64,000 bases of DNA from Mytilinidion resinicola (Eukaryota; Ascomycota; Dothideomycetes; Mytilinidiales; Mytilinidiaceae), in contig NW_022985446.1 of the NCBI RefSeq assembly GCF_010093595.1, forward strand, positions 638,296 to 702,295, read 5' to 3'. Position numbers and translations under genes: made by a program. The notes under the pieces were generated by a model. It saw only the letters and a program-made list of their open reading frames with translations, was not told the DNA's origin and searched no databases. The number at the start of each line of letters is the position of its first letter. Position 1 is the stretch's first letter. This document shows positions 47,709-58,951 of this stretch, one piece after another.

Positions 47709-48417
47709 TGTCAGGGCTTAAGGTTGGAATCGAAATAAGTTGTATTAATATTAACAAAAGATAAATACAAGGAAGGAAAAGGTTCCTAGGTTTAACGCTA
47801 TTATAAACCTAAGGTCGGAGCAACGTTAATCCGTTCCGCGGAGCCCTAATCACGTGACCATCGGGCACGTGTTATAGCTCGATCGCGAGCGAACGTGTGT
47901 GTAACGGGTCGTCTCTTCTATACCTTCCAAGTGCCACGCACTAAGGCAAGGTATAGGTCAAGTCGTCGTCGGGGTGCAATAGTCTTCAAAAGGTGAGGCA
48001 AGATCAATCTCAGGTACAAGACGGGGTTGTTACTTCCAATAGGTAGTATTGAAGTCTTAAGTTGAACACGAGGTTCCTATCTATCAAAGGAGGGTCCTTA
48101 TATACAGAAGTTCCGTCCTAAGAAATTTATGTGCTCGTTGGGCTCGCAGCATCGAGCTCCTCGAGCGCTCCTCCGGCTCGTAGCCTCGAGCTCCTTGAGC
48201 CATCACGTGACCCCTCTCTCGTGATGTCCTATTCTTAGATCGTTCCCATCCACCAGCAGTCCGTGGGGGAATCCAGGATCCCTATGCGTCCTACACGTGA
48301 CCCTCTTGGTCCCGTGACCTGATCCTTCGTGATCAGCCTGATCTGTCTGCTTGTTTCCGCGAGTGCCTCTGCGCTCGGGTGGTTCGTATTACGGGTTGTA
48401 ACAGTGTGGTTATAACA
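47709..48417 (-). repeat. solo LTR, 709 bp, not RIP-mutated
   Basis: On the minus strand it begins TGTTATAACCACACTGTTAC and ends CCTTAAGCCCTGACA, i.e. TG...CA. It is flanked by the 5-bp duplication GCAAT (47704-47708 and 48418-48422), as gypsy-type integrases make. A TATA-like box TATATAAGG lies near 48100 (minus), followed by pyrimidine-rich leader sequence. CpA and TpG are normal throughout. No internal domain adjoins it and element X continues on both sides, so this is a solo LTR left by LTR-LTR recombination. I found no other copy in the window. Confidence 0.88.
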
Positions 48418-48422
48418 GCAAT

Positions 48423-51400
48423 AGCAGAGGCCTACACCTAGTATTTATACTATTAGCGAAGTAGCGTTTATAAAGGCATAGTACTTCCTATTAGCTAATA
48501 TAGCTAGAATAATAGTAAGTAAAATCCTTTATATTAAGACTAAAGCTAGATTTACTTACTACTAAAGGCCTTACCTATAGGCTTAGATTATAATAGGCTA
48601 AAAACGCCTAATAGCCTTAATTAACTTAAAGGCTAAGATAAATATTATCTAGAAAAAGGCTGCTTACTAAGTTAGGCTTCTAATTAACAGCCTTCTAAAT
48701 AAAATAGCCTAGGGAGTAATAACTACAGCTAATAGGATAATAATAAGCTTTTTAAAAGTAGTATAATAAGCTAATATTACTATAGAAGGTGTTACTACCC
48801 CTACTAACTTTATAGTTATAAAAGATATAAACTATAAGGTTATTCTAAGAAAGCCCTAGGCGTATTAAGTTAGCTTAGAAATATAATAAACGCCGGTAGA
48901 AAAGGTTTTCTATAGCTAGATAAATCTATAAAAATAGAGAGTACCAGGTTTAAAAGTATAGGAAATATTATACTAAGGTAATAGCCGGTGTTGCTTTAGT
49001 AGGTATCTATATCCCGGTACTAAAGCGCAACGCAGCTTAAAAAAATACTAAGAAAGCTAGATACTATATAATAGACGCCTTTAGATAAAGGGGACTACTG
49101 CCTAAGGTTTAATAAAGAAATATAAATAGAGTAAGGTAGGGAATAATAGTAATATATATATTCGCGGCCCGGGCCGGAAGCCTAAGCTATTAGCTAATAA
49201 AAGGGGTAGATTTCTTTAGTATAAGAATAGAGATGCAGCGCCGGCTAGCTAAGAATTGGAACCTAAATACTAATATCGCAATAATATATAAATAGAAAGC
49301 AGATAAAATATAGCCTATTAATTTTTCTAAGCTAAACTGTATAGGTTTAGGCGGTATATAAAATTAGAAGGAAAAGGCTAAGGCCTATTAGTAAGCTTAG
49401 CTTACTAAGTAATAAGCCAGCAAATATAATCTACTTAGTAGCCGGTTTAATAGTATTTTTAAGCTTAAATACACGCCTTTTCTATAAGAAACTTAGCTAA
49501 TAAAGAATTAGATAGAGAAGCTTATTATAGGTACTAAGCTTTAGCTATAGGAACTGCTACTTCTAAAAAAAATGCTGTATTATTAAAAAGGCGCACTATT
49601 ATTTAACTTTACTAAAATAGAATATATCTACCCGGATATTGCGCTACTATAGAGTATTAGAACTGTGCCCTATATAGTATAGCAGGTAAAGCTATTTCCA
49701 GTACCCTAGAAGCTCTAAAAAATAGTAATAGAAATAGTAAAAAAACAGCTAGTAAAGAGAATACTTAAGCTATACTAAAGCCTATACTAGAATCTATAGT
49801 TCTTAGTTAAAAAGAAAAATAGAAGGTATTATTTTATTAACGCAGTAATAAAGATTAATACAGTTACTATATACAACGCTAACCTTCTGCTAATAGCTAA
49901 TAAGTACTTAGAAAAGTTTGCTGGGTGCAAGATCCTTTTACTAATTAACTTTTTCTCTAGCTATAATTAAATTCCCCTTACACCGGAATCCTATAATATT
50001 ACAGTATTTATAATAACCCTAGGCCTTATATAGCAGACTATATTACTATAGAAAGGAATAAATTTAGTTGCCTAGTTTATTTAGATTATTTTTAAATTCC
50101 TTCTTAACTATATACTAACTATTACTCTGCCCTTCCTTAATAATATTAGCGTAAAGGGACTAAAAACTATATATAGAAATAAAGAATTAATACTAAAGAT
50201 CTGGTGTTATATAATAGAGTATATTCGGAACCTTAATACTATTCTAGCAGATCTTAAGCAGGCCGGCTGCATAATTAGTAGTATAAAGTTCTTTTTTAGT
50301 ATTAGTAAAGTTGTAATTATAGGCTATAAATATAATAGCGCCGGGCGGCATCCTAATAAAGATAAGGTGGAGAAGATTATAGGTTAGAAACTATATAATA
50401 GCGTTACCGCCATACGCGCGTTTTTTAGAATCTGCACCTATTTCCGGATCTAGATTAAAGGATATACTAGTATTATAGAGCTACTATTTAGGTTAATAAA
50501 GGTGGTAATGCTATTTACTTAGAGTAATAAGTAAAAGGCCGTAATAGTAAAACTAAAGAGCTTGCTAATATCTGCGCCAGCTTTTATTAGCCTTAATTTT
50601 AGTAATACTGCAGGCGCAATTATACTTACTATAGACGCTAGTAGTACAGGCTAAAGATATATTCTAATACAACTTAATATAGAAAAGCAATAGTATTCTA
50701 TCCGCTTTAAGAGCGGTATATAGTTAATAGCTAAAAGGAAGTATAATACTAGTAAACTAGAATATTATACTTTTCTCCTATTACTAAAAAAACTCTGCTA
50801 ATACCTATATAGAATAGCCTTTACTATAGAAACTAATATATAAACACTAGTAGCGCAGTTAAATAGAGCTATAATAGATTTACCGGGTGCACTAATAATA
50901 AAGTAGCTAGTATAGATATAGTTATAGGATTTTAAAGTCCGCTATATACTAGGGAAAAGGAATAGAGCTATAGATAGGCTATTATAACAGCTTCTAGATA
51001 ATAATAAGATCCTTACTAAGCTATATAAGGATATTAACGCCTTTATTAATAACGAAATTAGAGTAGTAAGCTATAGTGCTGCGCCTGTAGCAGGGGCAGA
51101 AAGGGTAGATATAATAGCAAAAGAATTTAATATACTACTAGGAGACGGCTACTCTAAAAAATTCTAGTATATTATAATATAGCTAATAACTATATATTAG
51201 CCGGAGGGTATAGACCGTAAGAAATACCGCGTATTTAAAAAGAATACCTGCCGCTTTATAATCTATAAGCGCTACCTTTTTTAGTATTAATTAAAAAATA
51301 TTTCAATATAACAGGTTATTAATAATCCCGACCTTTACTATAAGACTATCCGGAGCCTCTATAATAATAGGTCTTATTACAGCCGGAAGGGAACCTACTA

Positions 51401-52350
51401 GTAGATTTCCTAAAGGTACTAGTAGCTAAACCTATAAAAAAATATATATAGCTATATTACTAGCTATATAAAGTGCTAGCTATAAGCATCTAACTATATA
51501 TAGGAAGCTCTGCACCTAATATAGGAAAGCGTGCTATAGGAATAAGTATTAATTAATATTATAAAGCTCCCTATATCTAGAGAATACTAGTTTATTATTA
51601 TTGCCCGTAAATATATTTCCGGATAGGTGGAAGTATAGGTATTGCGGAAGGCTAATTTAAAATCTGTTGTAAAGTTCCTATATAAAGATATTATTAGCTG
51701 CTATAGGCTTATAGAGCGCCTAAGTATTAATAGCAAAGGGGAGAATATAGAAAAGGTGCTTAATATACTTATACTATATAGTATAAAGCGCGTTTAGGCC
51801 TCTACCTACTATTTAGAAGCTTAGGAACTTATTAAGTAAAGCTATTAGCCTATTCTAAATACTTTTATAAAGTTGCCTAGGGACTAGATAAGGAACCTAT
51901 TTATAGTTCTATAGGCTAACTAATCTATAGTTTATATTAGCACTAGTATAATACCTATAAAAATAATATTTAGGCAGGAGTATATTCTTCTAATTAACCT
52001 TACTATTTTAATATAGCAGGCGCTGCTACAGAAATCTATTTATATAATAGCTAAACTTCTAGAGCTATACGCCCGCTAGCTGCAGTAATAAAAGAAGGAT
52101 ATTAAAGAGGCGGTAGCGTAGATAATTTATTACCGGCTAAATAATAAGAAGGAATTTAACAGCTATAAGTAAATTAGGGAGACAGGCTATAAAGTTGGCA
52201 ACCTAGTACTTTTCTAGAATAGTAAGTAGGAAAAAGATATAAGCCGCGTAAGGAAACTAAGGCCTTACTAGCTAGGTCTATTCTAGATTTAAAATAGGAC
52301 AGCGGCAGAATTATACCAGCTAAAGGAGCTTAATAGTGCTGCGTTCCGTT
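48423..52350 (+). pseudogene. gypsy X pol: protease, RT, RNase H, integrase
   Basis: Retropepsin-end text TTPTNFIVIKDINYKVILRK lies near 48.79-48.86 kb. RT runs about 49.7-50.4 kb: YYFINAVIKINTVTIYNANL, KFAGCKILLLINFFSSYN, PESYNITVFITTLGL and LPFLNNISVKG. The catalytic pair DD reads NN (50139-50144). GRHPNKDKVEKII ends the RT. RNase H region is about 50.58-51.0 kb. Integrase zinc-binding region lies near 51.35-51.5 kb (RSYYSRKGTY, CL-like tail) and the core near 51.68-51.75 kb (LIERLSINSKGEN, with a likely D to N). A C-terminal region runs to about 52.35 kb. Every domain is broken by RIP stops. The text matches the fungal gypsy class with FLDDI at the RT centre. Confidence 0.78.
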
Positions 52351-53880
52351 AATATATACTAAGTAGCCGCCTTAAGCTCTTTATTTAATAGGATCTAGTT
52401 AACCTACTACTAGAAAATTAGCTAAAAAGTATAAATAGCGCGCAGGATAATAGCGCGCAAGATAATACCGCTCGGCTAGAAATATAGAGGGACCTACTAG
52501 CTAATAATACTGCGCTGCTATAAAGCGCTCTAGAAATAGAGCCTTTACTACTAGAAATAATAGTAGATAGGCTAGATATAGAACTAGAACATCTAGTATA
52601 CCTATAGCTAGAAGTATATATTATAATACTGCCCCTACTTAACTAGAAAGAGTACTAGCGCTTTATTAATAATAGAACACCTATTACTGCACTACTTAGG
52701 CGCTAGCGTATTAAAGTCTATATTATTCCCCCTTTTTAGTTTAACTGTAATAATTTTAAACAATTTAATAATAAAAACCTTATTAATTTCTCTTTTTAGT
52801 ATATATGCGCGCCTATAGCTTACTATTCTAATACCGGGCGTTTAATTAGGGGATAATCTTATAGGTAGAAAGGAAGGCTGCGCACTTATACCTAGTATAT
52901 TATTAGTAAGTTATAAAAACCGATTTCTAGACTTATAAAGGTTTCTTAGTTTAGTATTATATACTTAACTTTCCGGATAGTTATATAGCGCAAAGTAAGG
53001 GCAGTAAGCGGCCTAACTAATAGCAAGTTTTCTAGTTATTTTCTGCTATAACTAGAAAACTCCGAATTAGTTAGAATAGACTATACACCTAATATAGCTG
53101 CTGGCGTATTTCTAAATTACTAACCGCGGGTATTTTTAACTATATACTACTTCTACTTTACTACTTCCTATATTAGCCTTTAGCTTTCTTTTTCTACTAT
53201 TAATTACCTATAGGAACAACTACGCTATAGTACTGCTAAACCTTTACTTAAGGCCTTACTTGCCTGCGTAAAACGTATAGTAGCTAGCTTAGTATATACT
53301 TTACCTGCTGCTTTTCTGCCTATAAAATACAGCTAAACCCCTTTTTTCTATTTTCTATACCTTACTTTTTTCTATTCTAGCTCTTTAGCTTTAGTCTACT
53401 ATTAGCTACCTATAAAAACAGTTTTACTATAGTTTTTTTTAGCCTTACCTGCTATCTACTATACAGCCGCTATAGAACTAAGCTTAGGCCCGGTGTATAC
53501 TCTGCTTACCGCTTAACTACGCTAGACCTTAAGCTTTTTCTTCCTCTTTCTCTAGTCTATTACCCTTTTTCCTACTTTTTAGCTTCTTTTTATTACTAAC
53601 TACCTGTAGAAGAAGTTAAGCTGCCTTTTTTTAGCTACTATATAGGTTTCTAAAGGATTAAGTTTAGCTAGTACTAGTAGCTAGTATTTTATTACCTTTA
53701 ATAGGAAGTAAGGCACTATTATATTAGTACTTACTAAAATTATACCCTATACCCCTAACTACTATATCTAGGCCTACTATTAGCTAGTTAACAATATTAT
53801 AATAGTATAAAACTTTTTTAGTAATATAGTATAGTCTATTATAGATACTATAAAAGCAGATATTAAAGTTTATAATATTC
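52351..53880. other. RIP-type DNA, no gene recognised
   Basis: Expected to hold the 3' end of element X, but no LTR could be matched. CT-rich stretches occur at 53.15-53.6 kb. Confidence 0.4.
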
Positions 53881-53897
53881 TTACTCCGGAATAGTTC

Positions 53898-56540
53898 TAT
53901 AATATCTTCCAGCCTGTTATTAATATTGCGGAAATAATAGCAGGCACCTATAAGTATGCTATCAGTACCCGGACTTATATTAAAGCAGTTTTTAAAGAAA
54001 ACCTTACTAGACTAAATAGCCTTTTTAAAAATCTAGGCACTACCTATAGCACCCCTATTATAGTTAAGTACTTTAACTAATTCCTAAATAATTTTATTTG
54101 CATAAATTATACTTTCCTTAGTAGGCTTGCAACTCTATTATCTAGCTATAAGACTTCTACCCTAATAACTATTAACTTTACTATAGCTATAGGCGCAGAT
54201 ATAAAAACTAAGGTCCCTAGCACTGCGCTAGTTTAGAAGTATAGCCTAGAATTTTACTTTAGTAGTTTTCTACTACCTATAAACTTTCTCCCGCTTAATT
54301 AAAACTAACTAATAATAGTTCTTTCTAGGAAATCCTCTTCTGCTAGTAGTATAAGTTTAAGTATTCTACTCTACAGTAGGCTACCCTCCGCCCCTTTAAT
54401 ACTATTATAATCCCCTTAAAATATCCTAATAACCTCTCCGGTATTATCTAGGCTGTTCTCTTCTATAGATATTAGCATGCCCTTTTTTATACTAGACCTG
54501 TCTACCTTACTATTTCTATACCCTACTTTCTATAGAACCCTTCCTATAAAAACTATATAAGGATTCTTAGCCTATATTAATTATAATAAGCTAGCCCCGG
54601 ATAAAAATAAGGAAGTTGCTAAAAATTTTACTAAATTCCTAGTTATATTAAAGGCTACTATAGATAACTATACCTATAATATTGCTATTTAGCTTATACT
54701 AAAAAAAAACTAAAGTCTAAGTAGAAAATAAGTAACTTTAACCGCTTTAAGGTACTTATAAGCTAGTATTAAAATACTAGAGCTAATAAGACTTACTTAC
54801 TAGTCTGCTATTACTATACCCGATTAATAGAATCCTACCTAGGCCTAAAAACGGCTAATCTTACCTATATCTAACTATTTAACCAACTATACTATATCTA
54901 TAAAAACTATAAAACCTTTAGTTTTCTTTATATTAGTCTACAGTATATCTAGTTCTAAAAAAAGGCACGCCCGCCTATACTATTTAATAAGCTAAAAGTA
55001 TACTATTTCTTCTATAACAGCGCAATTATCTAAGGTACCGGCTTCTAGCTAAATATTAATATACTGCTAAATAGGCTAATCTAGAAACCTAAGCTTACTA
55101 TATAGCAGAAAAATAGCACTATTATTATTCCGGATATCTTTTAATAGTAGATAGATTCTAGTATTATAGAAATCTTCTAAAAAGAAATAGAAATATATCT
55201 ATAGCACTAGTATTAAATTAACGGCCGCGTAAACTATAGATAGCTATAAACTATAGTATACAGCCTCTACTAGCAAGTTATATATATAGACCTGGAATAC
55301 TATCGGATATATATAGCCCTCCGTCCGGACTATTAGTAGTGTTTTGTCTTCTTTCCCTACTATACTAAATTTGCTATTTCTAGAAATAACACCGCCTTCT
55401 ATTATATTAATCTAAATATTTAAGAGCTTCTTAAGCGCAACTATAGTAGCAATATAATTTAAGAAAGCATTTTCCTAGATAATAAAGGAGAAAATAACTA
55501 TATATAACTAGTATTTAGTATACAGAATAATATCCGCAACTAGTATACTTAAATAAAGGATAAGAACTGCTTTTTAACGGACGGCTATATATATAATATT
55601 ACTAAGCAGATATAGACTGCTAAGGATATTGCAAGGTATAGAAATTTCTAGCTGCAGCCTGTTAATACAGGAGGTATTTATATATTGCTCCCTTATCTAC
55701 TTTATAGCGCCCTTAGCCCCTGTAAATATATCTGCTATATACTTTTTCCCTAGTTTATTAGCATTTAAAAGAACTATATCTACCTGGAAATTACTAAGGG
55801 AACTATATAGCTGGAAGTTTTATAGGCAGTATATAATTTTACTGTAATAGAAAAGATACTTTTTAGCTATAGCTTTATATATAGGACAGCCCTATATTAC
55901 TTTCCTATAGCTGCTAAAATTAACCCTTCTTATCTAATCTGCGCTGCCTTAATTAGCCTATAGAAATAGGATTTACCTGCTGTTCTTGCTAATTAAGACC
56001 TTCTACTTAATAGTAGTTTATAAGATATTAATCTATAGATAGCTAAATACCGCTCTAAAATTATTAAAGAAGTAAAGCAATACTAGCCTATTATTTAAGA
56101 AACTAAAAAGAAGGTCTTTAGCTAAAAATCCTTTTTTTTTAATATATAGAAGTACCCTAAAAAGAAAGGAATATAGTATCTAAAAAATTAGTACTATAAT
56201 AAGCCTAACTATTAGGGCGTAATAGATATAGATAATAAGGCCTTAAGGGCCTATATAGCTATTCCTAATAATCGCGCAGATATCTGTAAATCTTCTGCAG
56301 CCCCTTACGGGCGTGTATTATCTACAGCTTTTTACGCGTTTTCTATAGCTTTATATAAGTAAGTATTCTCTACTACTAGCTAATTTAGGTGTACTTAGCA
56401 GCTATTTCTTTATAAAGCTATATATAGGTGTATACTTTCTAGAGGCTTAGATCTATTTATCTCCTTAGCTAGCTTTAGTAGTATTGCGCAAATAATATAT
56501 AGATAGACCCTAATAAACAGTCTGCCCAGCTTTCTAAGCT
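53898..56540 (+). pseudogene. very long coding remnant, unrecognised
   Basis: One plus-strand frame (codon starts divisible by 3) can be followed from 53898 to about 56130, some 740 codons. Nearly all stops are TAG/TAA at Gln/Trp/Arg-compatible places. Readable parts: FQPVINIAEIIAGTYKYAIS, KVPSTALV, DLSTLLFLYPTFYRTLPI, KLAPDKNKEVAKNFTKFLVI, SLLYSRKIALLLFRISFNSR, PSVRTISSVLSSFPTILNLL, and an unbroken 72 codons at 55629-55847. After a T-run at 56131-56140 the text moves to another frame (VIDIDNKALRAYIAIPNNRA, LSRGLDLFISLASFSSIAQI) to about 56.54 kb, so an indel or intron lies there. I see no helicase, kinase or nuclease motif I can defend, and the family is not recognised. Confidence 0.5.
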
Positions 56541-57169
56541 AAGTATATATATAACCTGCCTTTTTTTAACCCTTTTCTTTTTACTTTTATAGAAAGTTAT
56601 AACCTCTATCTTTTTTCTAGAAGGCTACTGCTAAATATAGTTATTAGAAACTATTAGACAACTACTTTTCTAGTTTATTTCCTTTCCTTCTAGCCTTTTT
56701 TTTACTTTAGTGCTGTATAAATTGCTGTAAATAGCAGGTTATAAGGTAGGGAGGTATAAACCTATTTACTTCCGGCCTACTATAATAGGCGGCCTGTTCT
56801 TTTTCTATTTCCTATTTCTATATTTCTACTTTCTACTCTAGATACTCCCTCTATAGCTAGCAGTCTACCTTAGCGCAAAAAAATATTATTATAGGTTAAC
56901 TTTTAGGTAGGAAGGTATATAGTAAGGTAGACTAGTGCTAGTATATAAATAGTATATAATAGGCGATTAGGCTCCTTTTTAATAGTAGCGGCTTGCTTCT
57001 TAATACTATTTTATTCTTTATTTTCTTGCTTTTTAGCCTGCCTTCGGCAGCGCATTAGGCCACGGCCTCTACTTAGAATAATATACTTAAACTTTATTCT
57101 CTTCCTTTTTAGTAACGCGTAATACTTCCTTTTATAACTATCCTAACCTATACTATTACAGTACTGCTA
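56541..57169. other. RIP-type DNA, no gene recognised
   Basis: Pyrimidine-rich on the plus strand; no frame could be followed. Confidence 0.4.
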
Positions 57170-58648
57170 TTAATTAGGGCGTTAAGGCTAGGCACCTTTA
57201 ATAAGCCCTAAACCTTAGCAGTAACTTTTAATAAATTGCTTTATAAACCTTTTTAGTTTACCCCGTATTATACTGCCTAGTATTATTCCTTACTATAGGA
57301 AATATAGCCTATAAAGTATAAAAGGGGATACTTTAGGGCTTACTATTTCCTAACTAGCCCTTTTAGGGGCAATCCGGGGATATATAGCCTATTTACCTAT
57401 AAGTCTAGTATTTAATGCTATTAGGGTTAAATTTACCTTTTTAGCTAATATATTAGCTATTATTTCCACTATTTAGTAGGCCTCCGCCTCTGCTACCTTA
57501 GCCTTAATTTTAACCTTAGCCTTTTTTACCCTTTTAGCTACTACAGTTCTATCTATATTATAAACCGCTATAGTTAGTTAGACTAATTACTATTACTTTA
57601 GAAAAAAGACCCTCTTCCGCCTTTATAAAATATGCCCTTTTGCAGGTTTATATCTCGGTTATTTAACTTACTACAATTTTTAGATTTAATAAGGCAGAGG
57701 TGTTTATTAGTATTATCTTCTGCAGCTTTAAGCAAGTAATAGTGTTTTAGCACTAGTATTATTTATTATTAGAGTTTATTATTTAGGGATGTAATAAATT
57801 TATAGATACGCCTAATATTAATAGTATTTAGGTTTAAGTTAGTTAAGGTTATAGTAGGAAGGTCCTGCTATTAAAGCTATAGGTAATTAAGAACTTTACT
57901 AGGGTCTTAGGATCCCTGTTAACATTATTTAATATTAAGTAGAGCTTATTATTCTTATTTATACGGATTGCCAAGCGTATTAAGTATAAATATTTTAAGC
58001 ACCTGCTAGGTAATATCCTTTTAGTTATAGCAGTAGATATAGCAGTTCTACTAATCTTATTAGTCTAATCCAATATATTATTAACTAAATTAAACCTTAT
58101 TATACTTATTATTAGTAAAGTATAGGTTAAGAAAGTAATCTTTATAGCCGCGGGCCTAATTAGTGTATTTACGGCAATTCTTCCCTTTAAAAGTTAGAGG
58201 TAGCTTTTATTTTAGTAGGCCTAGAAAGTATCTACTATAGTTTAGAATAGTAGGTGCTGCTAAGTATATTAGTAGGGTTTTAATTAGATTGCCCTAAATT
58301 ATCTATAAAAAGCCTTAAGTACTCTTAATATTACTATTAGCCAGGTGTTTAGCTCCGGTTAGAATAGCTTCTTATTCTTTAATCTGGTTAATAAGCTTTT
58401 TTTATTAGAAAAGTATAGTATTATTAGCAATTCTAGCTTCTAGCTATTTAGTAGATAGTATATTTAATAGTTAGGTTTTAGGAATAGCTTCTATAAATAA
58501 GTTTTATTTGCCTTTACTAGGTTAGTGTTCTTAGATTACGCTTCTATTTCTCTCGCCGCCAGTAAAATTAGCATTATTCTAGTTATTTCCTTCCGGATTA
58601 GCTATTTCTAAGCAGAGTTAGCAAGAGCTAGTAGTAACTTCCTTTCCT
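57170..58648 (-). pseudogene. gypsy element Y copy B: gag region, truncated
   Basis: Inverted and diverged copy of 38672 to about 40135. The gag text with CCHC knuckle and the NCRKYTN block are present (minus strand, near 58190). Homology to copy A ends where the protease should begin, near 57170, so the downstream pol is missing. Broken by RIP stops throughout. Confidence 0.7.
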
Positions 58649-58951
58649 TATACTATACTAGATAGCTCTTAAGTATTTTAGGGTAGAGGTTTATTTATTA
58701 AATAATAATATATAGTAATAGAAAAGAGCTGTCTAGTATAATAGTTAGTAGAAGTTCTACTTATTAAGAAAGAATAAACCGCTTACTTCTCTTATAGGGG
58801 CAAGGAGGCGCCCTTATTCTACGGTCGCCCGGAACCCTTAGATACTAGCTAATGCGGACTAATCCGGTCTATTCCGCGCTAGCGGGGCCTATAACTAACG
58901 TTGCTAAGGTAGCCTTACTTATAGGGCTTTGCCTTAGAGACTACTATAATA
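58649..58951 (-). repeat. LTR of gypsy element Y, copy B
   Basis: Inverted match of 38370-38671, 303 bp. The outer end on the minus strand reads TATTATAGTAGTCTCTAAGG. It interrupts element C exactly after the RT text VRFLEYIISY. Confidence 0.8.

Larger units (their letters stand above)
41700..52350 (+). mobile_element. Ty3/gypsy retrotransposon X, RIP-mutated, with three nested insertions
   Basis: Gag text starts near 41.7 kb and pol text ends near 52.35 kb. Insertions at 42367-44226 (pogo type), 46380-47594 (8-bp target duplication) and 47709-48417 (solo LTR) interrupt it; removing them leaves about 6.9 kb, a normal internal length. The order gag, protease, RT, RNase H, integrase is the Ty3/gypsy order. 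LTRs were not found, so the outer limits are those of readable coding text. Confidence 0.7.
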
